64,000 bases of DNA. Origin: Evansella halocellulosilytica (GTDB lineage Bacteria > Bacillota > Bacilli > Bacillales > Salisediminibacteriaceae). The stretch spans positions 3,155,295 to 3,219,294 of the forward strand of contig NZ_NIST01000001.1 of NCBI RefSeq assembly GCF_002335745.1, given 5' to 3'. Every line of letters starts with the position of its first letter. Position 1 is the first letter of the stretch. The notes beneath the pieces are model-generated. The model saw nothing but the letters and a program-made list of their open reading frames with translations. It was not told the DNA's origin and ran no database searches. The position numbers and the translations under genes are program-made. Shown here piece after piece: positions 26,375-34,157 of this stretch.

Positions 26375-26678
26375 GTTTTTGCCTCCATCATACAATACTC
26401 AACTTCTACCATTCTACTAAAAAGACGATGAAGAATAAATAGAAATTACTTGGCAACACTTATTAAAACGAAGGTAGGTGCATAATCAAGCAGTCTGTTA
26501 AAACAGCAAATGAGCAGTCCAAAATGCCTTTTAAATAAGAAAAAACGAGCTGACGGCTCGTTTTTACTCTGCGTAATATATACCCCCGCTTCATATATGG
26601 AGTGACTGATCTTGCAGAGGAAGATGCACGCTCAACTACGAGTATCGCAGGAGTATTTTCATAAAGGAAAGCTCTTCA
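26375..26678. other. Intergenic region between proI and the channel gene
   Basis: Holds the terminator at 26541 and a repeat-like stretch 26598-26665 (TCTTGCAGAGGAAGA, also found at 59522). No further gene seen. Confidence 0.5.
26541..26566 (-). terminator. Terminator downstream of proI
   Basis: AAAAACGAGC/GCTCGTTTTT stem with a five-base loop, T-tracts on both strands. Confidence 0.75.
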
Positions 26679-27545
26679 CTAGAGCCCGCTGCTGTCGCCC
26701 TTTCGAGCATATGAGGATTGAAGAGGCTGCTTTGTGTTACTTTGGCCAAGTTGTTGAGATCGTTGCCAGGCAGCTAAAATACATGAAATGATCGAATTTT
26801 GGACATCTTGAGAATGGAGGACATTAAAACCCGCTTCCGTTGTCCCACCTGGACTCATTATTTGTTTATATAGTTCATTCGGGGTGCTATGTCCTTCTTG
26901 GACACGCTTACTCGCCCCATATAATGTTTGAGCCACTAATTTTTTTGCTAGCGGGTAATCGATATTCATTTCTCCCGCAGCTTTCTCAATGGATTCCATT
27001 AAATAGTAAATATAAGCTGGACCTGTGCCTATCAATGCGGTCATCGCATCCATTTGATCTTCGATGACAATTGCTGTCTCTCCAACGATAGAGAAAAGGC
27101 TTTGGATCGTATGTTTTATATCGTTGGAAACACTATTTCCAAAACATAATGTCGTCATGGAAGCACAAACAGTGGCCGATGTGTTTGGCATCGTTCTTAC
27201 GACTGGCACGCCAGCAGGAATAAATGATTCAATATTGTGTATCGTCACTCCAGCCATAACAGAGATGACCGGAGTAGAAGCGTTTAAGTTATTGATATAA
27301 GGGAGTAAGGCTTCTTCCCAATCTTTAGGTTTACAGGCGAGGATAATGATTCGATCGTCTTGAACTAAAAAGTCAGCATTTCGTGTCGATTGAATTCCAT
27401 ACTTGTTTTTCAGTTCGCTAAGTCTTTCGTCGTTTCCCCGGTTTGTAACGAGAATTTGTTCCCCAAGAATCTTATTGCTGTACATCCAACCAGCTATTAA
27501 TGATTCTGCCATTGATCCAGCTCCGATAATAGAAAGATTGTGCAT
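26679..27545 (-). CDS. proI: Pyrroline-5-carboxylate reductase
   Basis: 288-residue cytoplasmic NAD(P)H enzyme that makes proline from pyrroline-5-carboxylate. N-terminal Rossmann motif (SIIGAGSMAESLIAGW), VVRTMPNTSATV near 120 and the C-terminal GTGPAYIYYLMES and SPGGTTEAGFNVL blocks are typical ProC signatures. It corresponds by position to B. subtilis yqjO (proI). ATG 27545 follows GGAAGGGTGG; the longer frame upstream lacks a binding site. Monocistronic. Confidence 0.92.
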   Translation of the reverse strand: MHNLSIIGAGSMAESLIAGWMYSNKILGEQILVTNRGNDERLSELKNKYGIQSTRNADFLVQDDRIIILACKPKDWEEALLPYINNLNASTPVISVMAGVTIHNIESFIPAGVPVVRTMPNTSATVCASMTTLCFGNSVSNDIKHTIQSLFSIVGETAIVIEDQMDAMTALIGTGPAYIYYLMESIEKAAGEMNIDYPLAKKLVAQTLYGASKRVQEGHSTPNELYKQIMSPGGTTEAGFNVLHSQDVQNSIISCILAAWQRSQQLGQSNTKQPLQSSYARKGDSSGL

Positions 27546-27767
27546 TTGTTCCACCCTTCCTTTGCAAAAAGCATTTCTTTTCAGAAAAATATAAATTTCT
27601 CCTATTATTAACGGTGAGCGATAAACTGTCAACGTTTTTTATTCGACGTTTTTCACAAAGCTACCGGGTAAGGATTGTATAGGAGTATGGACATAATTTG
27701 TCCAATATGTAAGACAAGGACTGATTGACAATTTATAATGGAAATGATGAATTTTAGAGAGGGATCG

Positions 27768-28565
27768 ATGTGTATGATAGATTGGAACAAACAACGAGTT
27801 GCCATAACTGGTGCTTCAAGCGGGATTGGTGAGGAAATTGCCAAGGAGGTAGCAAGAAGGGGCGGGATGCCGATCATGATGGCTCGTTCTTATGGAAAAC
27901 TTCTACAAATTGCTACTGAAATCAAAGATGAAACTGGGATATCCGCATTTGTTTATGAAGTTGATATATCTAGTAAAGATAATATTAAAAATACGTTTAA
28001 GAATATTCAAAACTCGGTTGGTGATGTGACTGTTTTGATCAATAATGCAGGGTTTGGACTTTTTAATCAAGTACAAGATGCATCGATAGAAGATGTTGAA
28101 GCAATGTTTCAAGTGAATGTATTTGGTGCTATTTCATGTACGAAAGCAGTTCTTCCATCGATGGCGAATAAGTATCAAGGTCACATTATTTTTATTGCCT
28201 CCCAAGCGGGAAAGCTAGCAACTCCCAAATCAAGTGGTTATTCTGCATCAAAGCATGCGATTTTAGGATTTGCGAACAGCTTACGTATGGAAGTCAGTGA
28301 ACAAAACGTTCAGGTCAGTGTTGTGAACCCCGGTCCGGTACGAACAAAGTTTTTCGATGTTGCCGATAAAAGTGGGGAATATCAAAAAAATGTTGAACGG
28401 TACATGTTATCACCGAAGAAAATAGCTGTAAAAACGGTAAATTTAATTGAAAAACCTAAAAGGGAGTTGAATCTTCCTTTATGGATGAATGCTGCAGCTA
28501 AAATGTATCAGTTATTTCCACAACTTGTAGAAGGTGTTGCGGGGAAGCAATTTCGAAAAAAATAA
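27768..28565 (+). CDS. yqjQ: Short-chain dehydrogenase/reductase, YqjQ-like
   Basis: Classical SDR of 265 residues. TGASSGIG nucleotide motif near 13-20, NNAGFG near 92, and catalytic Ser, Tyr and Lys in IIFIASQAG and YSASKHA. The C-terminal half carries the lipid-type extension seen in DltE/YqjQ proteins. Substrate unknown. Start uncertain: ATG 27768 or 27774 both follow GAGAGGG; ATG 27738 lacks a binding site. Divergent from proI, as in B. subtilis where yqjQ is nearby. Confidence 0.87.
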   Translation: MCMIDWNKQRVAITGASSGIGEEIAKEVARRGGMPIMMARSYGKLLQIATEIKDETGISAFVYEVDISSKDNIKNTFKNIQNSVGDVTVLINNAGFGLFNQVQDASIEDVEAMFQVNVFGAISCTKAVLPSMANKYQGHIIFIASQAGKLATPKSSGYSASKHAILGFANSLRMEVSEQNVQVSVVNPGPVRTKFFDVADKSGEYQKNVERYMLSPKKIAVKTVNLIEKPKRELNLPLWMNAAAKMYQLFPQLVEGVAGKQFRKK

Positions 28566-28572
28566 TGTTGAA

Positions 28573-28618
28573 AAGAGTATCTCATTGATTTCGGCTGAAT
28601 ATGAGATACTCTTTTTTT
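28573..28618 (+). terminator. Terminator of yqjQ
   Basis: GAGTATCTCA/TGAGATACTC arms followed by seven Ts. Confidence 0.85.
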
Positions 28619-28621
28619 ACT

Positions 28622-28660
28622 TCTTTTCGCCGATAGGCAGGCACCTTGCGCTTTTTTTAT
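28622..28660. repeat. Dispersed repeat R2
   Basis: TTCGCCGATAGGCAGGCACC then CTTGCGCTTTTT, close to 6504-6536 and to the reverse complement of 50277-50312. Confidence 0.6.
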
Positions 28661-28764
28661 AAATAGTCTTCAGAGTTAATAATGGCTTAGCTCATCTTAC
28701 TACATGGTCCATTTTTCCAGTTGATAAATCGAATCGCTATTACATATAATAAATTAACCGGAGG

Positions 28765-28776
28765 GAACATTTGTTC
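28765..28776. promoter_or_regulatory. LexA-type box before yqjW
   Basis: GAACATTTGTTC, a near match to CGAACRNRYGTTYC, 21 bp before the TTG start of yqjW. Confidence 0.55.
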
Positions 28777-28796
28777 TTATTTTAGGAGGTAGAAAG

Positions 28797-30059
28797 TTGG
28801 ATGTACCTTACGATTCTTTGCCAAAACGGACCATTTTTTGTATTGATATGAAGAGCTTTTATGCGAGCTGTGCTGCTGTAGGCCTCGGCCTTGACCCTTT
28901 AACGTCTCATCTAGCTGTTGTAGGGGATACAGAGCGTGACGGGAGTGTTATTTTAGCGGCAACACCATCTTTAAAAAGGGATTTCGATATTAAAACCGGG
29001 AACCGTCTTTTTGAAGTGCCGAAAGATCCACGTATTAAACTTGTGAATGCAAAAATGGCGACATATTTAAATATTTCTGTTCAAGTTACAGAGCTGTTTC
29101 ATCAATATGTCCCGATGGAAGCGATTCATACGTATAGTGTTGATGAAAGTTTTCTTAACATTTACGGGACCGAACGGCTCTGGGGAGATACTTGGGAGTT
29201 GGCTGAAAGAATACGCAATGACATATATAGGCGCTTTGGCCTTTCTTGTGCGATTGGAATTGGTCCAAATATGCTTATGGCGAAAGTATGTCTGGATATT
29301 GAAGCGAAAAAGCGTGGGATCGTGAGATGGACATATGACGATGTGGAGACTAAGCTTTGGTCTATTTCCCCTCTACAGAAAATGTGGGGGATCGGCTCAA
29401 GAGTAGAAAAGAGGCTGCACCGAATGGGGATTTTTTCAGTTGGCCAACTAGCCTCCTATTCGTTATCTAAATTAGAAAAGGAATTTGGAGTGATAGGAAA
29501 TCAGCTTTATTACCATGCAAGGGGAATTGACCTTTCAGAGCTAGGGACACCCATTTTAAATGGCCAAATTAGTTATGGGAAAAGTCAAATCTTGATGAGA
29601 GATTATGACAATCCAGTTGAGATAAAGCGAGTCATATTAGAAATGTGTGAAGAAGTAGCTGCCCGGGCGCGTCATGAAAAACGCGCTGGTCAAACAATTT
29701 GTCTCGGTATTGGATACAGTAAGGAGGCAACAAACGGAGGTTTTCATCGGCAATTGACTGTAGCTGAACCGACAAACATTACGGTCGAATTATATCATGC
29801 ATGTTTGCAGCTGTTTGAGCAACATTACGATGGAAATGTCGTACGTCGTATTTCTGTTGCGTTAGCAAATGTTTGTGATGACGATTCCATTCAGTTAAAT
29901 CTTTTTGATGAAACACGCCCGAAACAGCGCGCTCTAGGGTATGCAATGGATGAAATACGGAGAAAGCATGGAGCCAACGCATTATTGCGAGGTGTTTCTT
30001 ATGCAGAAGGAGGTACTGCTCGGCACCGAAATAAACTCGTCGGAGGTCATAAAGCATAG
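28797..30059 (+). CDS. yqjW: Y-family DNA polymerase, UvrX/YqjW type
   Basis: 420-residue translesion polymerase of the UvrX/UmuC branch. Palm motif IFCIDMKSFYASCAA near 13 and YSVDESFLNIYG near 115 hold the catalytic carboxylates; the thumb HhH is KMWGIGSRVEKRL near 198. The SIQLNLFDE stretch near 365 matches a beta-clamp-binding motif (QLNLF). TTG start follows AGGAGGTAG. The convergent YolD-like gene at its 3' end and a LexA-type box upstream are the normal SOS arrangement (B. subtilis yqjW-yqjX). Confidence 0.93.
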   Translation: MDVPYDSLPKRTIFCIDMKSFYASCAAVGLGLDPLTSHLAVVGDTERDGSVILAATPSLKRDFDIKTGNRLFEVPKDPRIKLVNAKMATYLNISVQVTELFHQYVPMEAIHTYSVDESFLNIYGTERLWGDTWELAERIRNDIYRRFGLSCAIGIGPNMLMAKVCLDIEAKKRGIVRWTYDDVETKLWSISPLQKMWGIGSRVEKRLHRMGIFSVGQLASYSLSKLEKEFGVIGNQLYYHARGIDLSELGTPILNGQISYGKSQILMRDYDNPVEIKRVILEMCEEVAARARHEKRAGQTICLGIGYSKEATNGGFHRQLTVAEPTNITVELYHACLQLFEQHYDGNVVRRISVALANVCDDDSIQLNLFDETRPKQRALGYAMDEIRRKHGANALLRGVSYAEGGTARHRNKLVGGHKA

Positions 30060-30065
30060 AAAAAG

Positions 30066-30095
30066 GGGAGCGGTTTGTTTATGCCGCTCTCCTTT
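30066..30095. terminator. Shared terminator between yqjW and yqjX
   Basis: GGAGCGG/CCGCTC stem between the two convergent genes, followed by TTT. Confidence 0.7.
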
Positions 30096-30423
30096 ATCCT
30101 TTGGCTGAAAGGTCAATAATATCAGAGAATGAAACTTCTTTCTTTCCGTCTTTCGTATTCATGACTAAATTTCGTGCGGTTTGGTCAATCCGGACGACTT
30201 CTCCTTCAATAGAAGATTCAATACCGTCATGGAACAAAGTAAGCTGCAACGGGTGCTTTTCATAATAGGCTGTTCCAAGCACGCGGCTCCATTCTTCAAA
30301 AACCTGAACATCAAGTTCAGGCTTTTCTTTTCGTTCATGCTGTTCCTTTAGTTCTTTTAAGCGTTGAACGTGCTCAGGAAGCATCATCGATGTCCATTTA
30401 ATTACACCACGATCACGGTTCAC
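30094..30423 (-). CDS. yqjX: YolD-like family protein
   Basis: 109-residue YolD-like protein. RGVIKWTSMMLPEHVQRLKEL near the start and the small beta-barrel-like C-terminus (IDQTARNLVMNTKDGKKEV) are family hallmarks. These proteins accompany UvrX/YqjW polymerases and are SOS-controlled, but their activity is unknown. GTG 30421-30423 is chosen because AGAGGAGTGATC lies seven bases upstream; the in-frame GTG at 30433 overlaps that site. A LexA-type box lies 47 bp before the start. Confidence 0.85.
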   Translation of the reverse strand: MNRDRGVIKWTSMMLPEHVQRLKELKEQHERKEKPELDVQVFEEWSRVLGTAYYEKHPLQLTLFHDGIESSIEGEVVRIDQTARNLVMNTKDGKKEVSFSDIIDLSAKG

Positions 30424-30470
30424 AATGACGATCACTCCTCTTAGATTTATCAGTTATTTCAGTGATTATA

Positions 30471-30482
30471 GAACGTATGTTC
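30471..30482. promoter_or_regulatory. LexA-type box before yqjX
   Basis: GAACGTATGTTC, flanked by A and C, matches 13 of 14 positions of CGAACRNRYGTTYC. Confidence 0.7.
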
Positions 30483-30499
30483 CTATTCTATGCTAAAAT

Positions 30500-30953
30500 T
30501 AAAAAACTTACAAGTGAAAGTTATGGAAGAAAAGGAATCCGTTCCTGCGGACGTTTTCACCCCAGGGCACCATCTACTCATGCTGCACTTCGTTTGCATT
30601 CACAGTGTCTTCTTTGCAGCGGGAAATGACTCAACTTCCAAGGTGCCACACAGCTTTTAAAAATAGGCTCTTTTTACATGAATTGTTATTTTATTGTTCA
30701 TTCGAAGAAGTCAAGGGTGTCTCTCAAGCGACTATTTCTTCACGTGGTGACTTTAGCATTCCCGCAGGATGCGGAGGTTTTAGTCGAAGTTCTAACTCTA
30801 ACGAGCTGTTCGGCGGACACGTTTCATCGATAATGAAGTAAAAATCCCTTAAAATGTAAAGAAATTTTCACAAATGCGCTAGATCGAAAACGCTTTCGAC
30901 ATGTATAGTAATAGATGTAAATAACTAAGTGATTTCATTCACAAGATTAAATA
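30500..30953. repeat. Non-coding region with a partial reverse R1 copy
   Basis: Bases 30535-30660 contain reverse R1 blocks (CATGCTGCACTTCGTTTGCA, CAGTGTCTTCTTTGCAGCGG). Bases 30725-30830 hold another repeat-like stretch (ATTCCCGCAGGATGCGG). A cre-like palindrome TCGAAAACGCTTTCGA lies at 30884-30899, two bases off consensus. No gene seen. Confidence 0.55.
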
Positions 30954-30974
30954 ATGAAGGAGCAGGCGATTAAA

Positions 30975-31286
30975 ATGATCGTAAAAGATTTAGTTGAAAC
31001 GAGAGAGCTATTAAGTGAAGAAGTAAATGACGGAGTAGTCATCATTTATGAGCGTTTTGAAAATGTAGATTGCCACTGTGACGGTGAAATGATTGAAGAG
31101 CTAGAATGTGACCCGGAGGAAATGGTGCAATTATTAAGAGTCAACCCAGCTTCGTGTGAATCGTTAAAAAATATAAAAACCTATACACTCGGCAAAGATT
31201 TTCAATCTGTTGAGGACGTGATTGATGATATTCGAATCAATTATTCATCGATGTTAAATCGTGAGGATCCTCTTTCTCTTCGTTAA
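30975..31286 (+). CDS. Hypothetical acidic protein
   Basis: Not recognised. 103 residues from ATG 30975, or 110 from ATG 30954; neither start has an ideal binding site (GGAG is 12 bases before 30975). The protein is strongly acidic with cysteines in DCHCDGEMIEELEC and another at NPASCESL, which could bind a metal, and no membrane segment. A cre-like palindrome lies 75 bp upstream. It precedes the tyrosine phosphatase by 70 bp. Confidence 0.6.
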   Translation: MIVKDLVETRELLSEEVNDGVVIIYERFENVDCHCDGEMIEELECDPEEMVQLLRVNPASCESLKNIKTYTLGKDFQSVEDVIDDIRINYSSMLNREDPLSLR

Positions 31287-31356
31287 ACAAGGAGGGTTTT
31301 TTAATTCGAGTCTGTAGGATATAATAGGCAGTAGCGGATTAAAAAAGGGGCGAATT

Positions 31357-31830
31357 GTGTTGGTTAAAGTGTTATTTGTATGCTTAGGAAATATTTGCCG
31401 TTCGCCAATGGCAGAAGCAATTTTTCAAGATAAAGTAAAAAAAGCTGGTTTAGAAGATCAATTCCAAATTGATTCAGCCGGTACTGGAGATTGGCATGTC
31501 GGAAACCCTCCACATGAAGGCACAATAGAAATATTGAAGCATTGTGAAATTGACCATCAACATTTAAGGGCGAGGCAAGTCGTGAAGGACGATCTTAAAA
31601 CCTTTGACTATATTATCGGCATGGATGCTTCAAATATTGGAAATTTGCATCGAATGAAAGGATTCACGGAGTCTGGAGAAATCGCAAGACTGCTCGATTT
31701 TGTGGTGGAGGGACAGGTGGAAGATGTTCCAGATCCCTATTTTACTGGAAACTTTACTGAAACATATGAATTAGTTGAAGAAGGATGCGAAAGGCTTTTA
31801 ACATACATTCGCGAAAAGGAAAATATGTAA
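31357..31830 (+). CDS. Low-molecular-weight protein tyrosine phosphatase
   Basis: 157-residue cytosolic phosphatase. The catalytic loop CLGNICRS near residues 9-16 is the Cx5RS signature, and the general-acid Asp is in DVPDPYFTG near 125. Related to B. subtilis YfkJ and YwlE; which is the orthologue cannot be decided by eye. Could act on protein phosphotyrosine or phosphoarginine; YwlE-type arginine phosphatases have Thr at the position after Cys-Leu-Gly-Asn, where this protein has Ile, favouring tyrosine. GTG start follows AAGGGGCGA. Confidence 0.9.
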   Translation: MLVKVLFVCLGNICRSPMAEAIFQDKVKKAGLEDQFQIDSAGTGDWHVGNPPHEGTIEILKHCEIDHQHLRARQVVKDDLKTFDYIIGMDASNIGNLHRMKGFTESGEIARLLDFVVEGQVEDVPDPYFTGNFTETYELVEEGCERLLTYIREKENM

Positions 31831-31834
31831 GAGA

Positions 31835-31872
31835 AAGGAGCTCACCTCATATACGGTGGTGCTTCTTTTTTT
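31835..31872 (+). terminator. Terminator of the phosphatase gene
   Basis: AGCTCACC/GGTGGTGCT imperfect stem followed by seven Ts. Confidence 0.7.
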
Positions 31873-32002
31873 ACGAACATAATTTATAAACCTTATGAAC
31901 GATGTTTTTTCGTTGATTCTGCAATGGGACAAAGTGTCATGAATACATATAAAGAATTATAAGGGAATAGTACCACAATGCAACAGAAATGAGGGGAAGA
32001 TC

Positions 32003-33853
32003 ATGTGCGGAATAACAGGTTGGGTGGATTTTAGACAATCATTAAAAAATAAAAGAAACGTGATTGAGAGTATGGCAAAGACTCTGAAGCACAGAGGACC
32101 GGATGCAGCAAATGTGGACGTTAATGACCATGTTCTTTTCGGTCATACTCGGTTAATTGTTGTTGATCCTTCAGGCGGATCACAGCCAATGAAGAAAACA
32201 ATTCAAGGAAATCACTATACGATATGCTATAACGGAGAATTATACAATACAGAAGATCTAAGAGGAGAGCTAAAGCAGGCAGGATATTCATTTCAGTCAC
32301 ATTCAGATACAGAAGTTTTATTAACAGCATACATCCATTGGCGTGAAGGGTGCGTAGAAAAACTTAATGGAATTTTTGCCTTTGCGATCTCAGATGAACA
32401 ACGAAAGTCTGTCTTTATTGCGCGAGACCGGCTTGGTGTAAAGCCATTGTTCTTTTATAAATTAAATGAAGGGTTACTGTTTTCTTCTGAAATAAAAGGA
32501 ATATTAGAACATCCAGAAGTGACTGCTACGTTAAACGAAGAAAGTCTGCAAGAGGTACTCGGATTGAGTCCCTCAAGGACCCCAGGACATGGTGTGTATA
32601 AAGGAATGGAAGAATTACGACCTGCTCATTGGCTTAGAATGTCACAAGAAGGAATTGAAAAACGTCGATACTGGCAAGTGAAATCGCAAAAACATCGTGA
32701 TTCAGAATTAGAAACAGCTGCAAATGTTCGATCATTATTTACAGATGCTGTTGAAAGGCAGCTAGTTGCAGATGTTCCTGTATCCACCTTTTTATCTGGT
32801 GGCGTTGATTCAAGTGCAATCACAGCGATCGCAAGTCATTATTTTCAAAAACATAGTCGAGGTACACTTCGGACATATTCAATCGATTATGAAGATAACG
32901 AGCTGTTTTTTAAAGAAAGCAAATTTCAGCCAAATAGCGATAAACCATGGATTGAGAAAATGTCGAATGCATTTCAGACGAATCATCAACGATGTGTCAT
33001 TTCGAATGACGAGTTATTTGAGTATTTGAAGGAAGCAATGTACGTTCGTGATCTACCTGGAATGGCTGACATTGACTCTTCACTGTTGTGGTTCTGTAAA
33101 CAAATTAAACAGGATGTTACAGTCGGTTTATCTGGAGAATGTGCGGATGAAATCTTTGGTGGATACCCTTGGTTTCATGACGAAACGATGATGAATCAGC
33201 CTATCTTTCCATGGATGAGTTCGTTGAAGGAACGGGAATCTATGCTCCAGCCTAAATGGAAACAGCGTCTTGACTTACAATCATACGTAAAAGAACGTTA
33301 TGATCAGACATTGGCTGAGGTTCCGCAATTTGAAGGTGAAAAAGGGATTGACCAAAAAAGAAGAGGTTTATTTTATGTAAATATGCTTTGGTTTATGACG
33401 ACGTTACTTGACCGAAAAGACCGGATGAGTATGGGGGCAAGTTTAGAAGTGCGTGTACCGTTTGCTGATCATCGATTAGTCGAGTACGTCTGGAATATAC
33501 CTTGGGAAATGAAAATGCTGGAAGGACGCGAAAAAGGAATATTAAGAAAAGCACTTGAAGGTATCTTGCCTTATGAGATTCTTTATCGTAAGAAAAGTCC
33601 ATATCCGAAAACACATAATCCAGCATATACGAAGTTAGTGACAAACGGGCTCAAGTCAATATTGGAAAATAAACAGCAATCTCCGTTGTATGATTTGTTT
33701 GATCGGGAAGAATTAAACAAATTAGTAGATACAGAAGGTTCATCCTTTGCAAGTCCTTATTTTGGTCAGTTAATGACAGGACCTCAGTATATGGCTCATT
33801 TAATACAAATGCATTTTTGGCTCGAAGAACGAAAAGTAAAAATCCAACTGTAG
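32003..33853 (+). CDS. asnO: Asparagine synthase (glutamine-hydrolysing), AsnO type
   Basis: 616-residue two-domain enzyme. Residues 1-200: class II glutamine amidotransferase with nucleophile Cys2 (MCGITGWVDF), HRGPDAANV, and CYNGELYNTEDLR. Residues 240-end: ATP-pyrophosphatase synthetase domain with FLSGGVDSSAI near 265 and LSGECADEIFGGY near 375. Length and N-terminus match B. subtilis AsnO (YisO), linked to sporulation, more closely than AsnB. ATG follows GAGGGGAAG. Monocistronic. Confidence 0.92.
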   Translation: MCGITGWVDFRQSLKNKRNVIESMAKTLKHRGPDAANVDVNDHVLFGHTRLIVVDPSGGSQPMKKTIQGNHYTICYNGELYNTEDLRGELKQAGYSFQSHSDTEVLLTAYIHWREGCVEKLNGIFAFAISDEQRKSVFIARDRLGVKPLFFYKLNEGLLFSSEIKGILEHPEVTATLNEESLQEVLGLSPSRTPGHGVYKGMEELRPAHWLRMSQEGIEKRRYWQVKSQKHRDSELETAANVRSLFTDAVERQLVADVPVSTFLSGGVDSSAITAIASHYFQKHSRGTLRTYSIDYEDNELFFKESKFQPNSDKPWIEKMSNAFQTNHQRCVISNDELFEYLKEAMYVRDLPGMADIDSSLLWFCKQIKQDVTVGLSGECADEIFGGYPWFHDETMMNQPIFPWMSSLKERESMLQPKWKQRLDLQSYVKERYDQTLAEVPQFEGEKGIDQKRRGLFYVNMLWFMTTLLDRKDRMSMGASLEVRVPFADHRLVEYVWNIPWEMKMLEGREKGILRKALEGILPYEILYRKKSPYPKTHNPAYTKLVTNGLKSILENKQQSPLYDLFDREELNKLVDTEGSSFASPYFGQLMTGPQYMAHLIQMHFWLEERKVKIQL

Positions 33854-34157
33854 GTTGTTGGCAAAGATTCTTATCGGTTGTTTTATTGAAAATTCGAAGA
33901 AGTGTGGGTAGGAGGCTCAGGCGGATTAAGCCATAGTCATGGATTTGAACAATCATAATAATATGATCCAAAAGCAACAATCAATCTTTAATAAAACAGC
34001 CCCATAAAAAGACTTCTATTTAAGGAATAATGATCGTAAATATAGTTGTGAACTAAAATATCATTAATTTAACAGAAGATTCGAAATAATCGAAGGAATT
34101 ATGAGCTAAATAGAGAAGTAATGTGATTGAGCTATTCAAATAAGGGGAGGTATCAAA
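33854..34157. other. Intergenic region before the aldehyde oxidoreductase
   Basis: A weak inverted-repeat pair, GGTTGTTTTATT near 33876 and AATAAAACAGCC near 33991, encloses about 115 bp and could be a decayed repeat. No gene seen. Confidence 0.4.

Noticed and set aside
33876-34002. MITE candidate between asnO and AOR
   Set aside because: Only a 12-bp mismatched inverted pair supports it; no other copies were seen.
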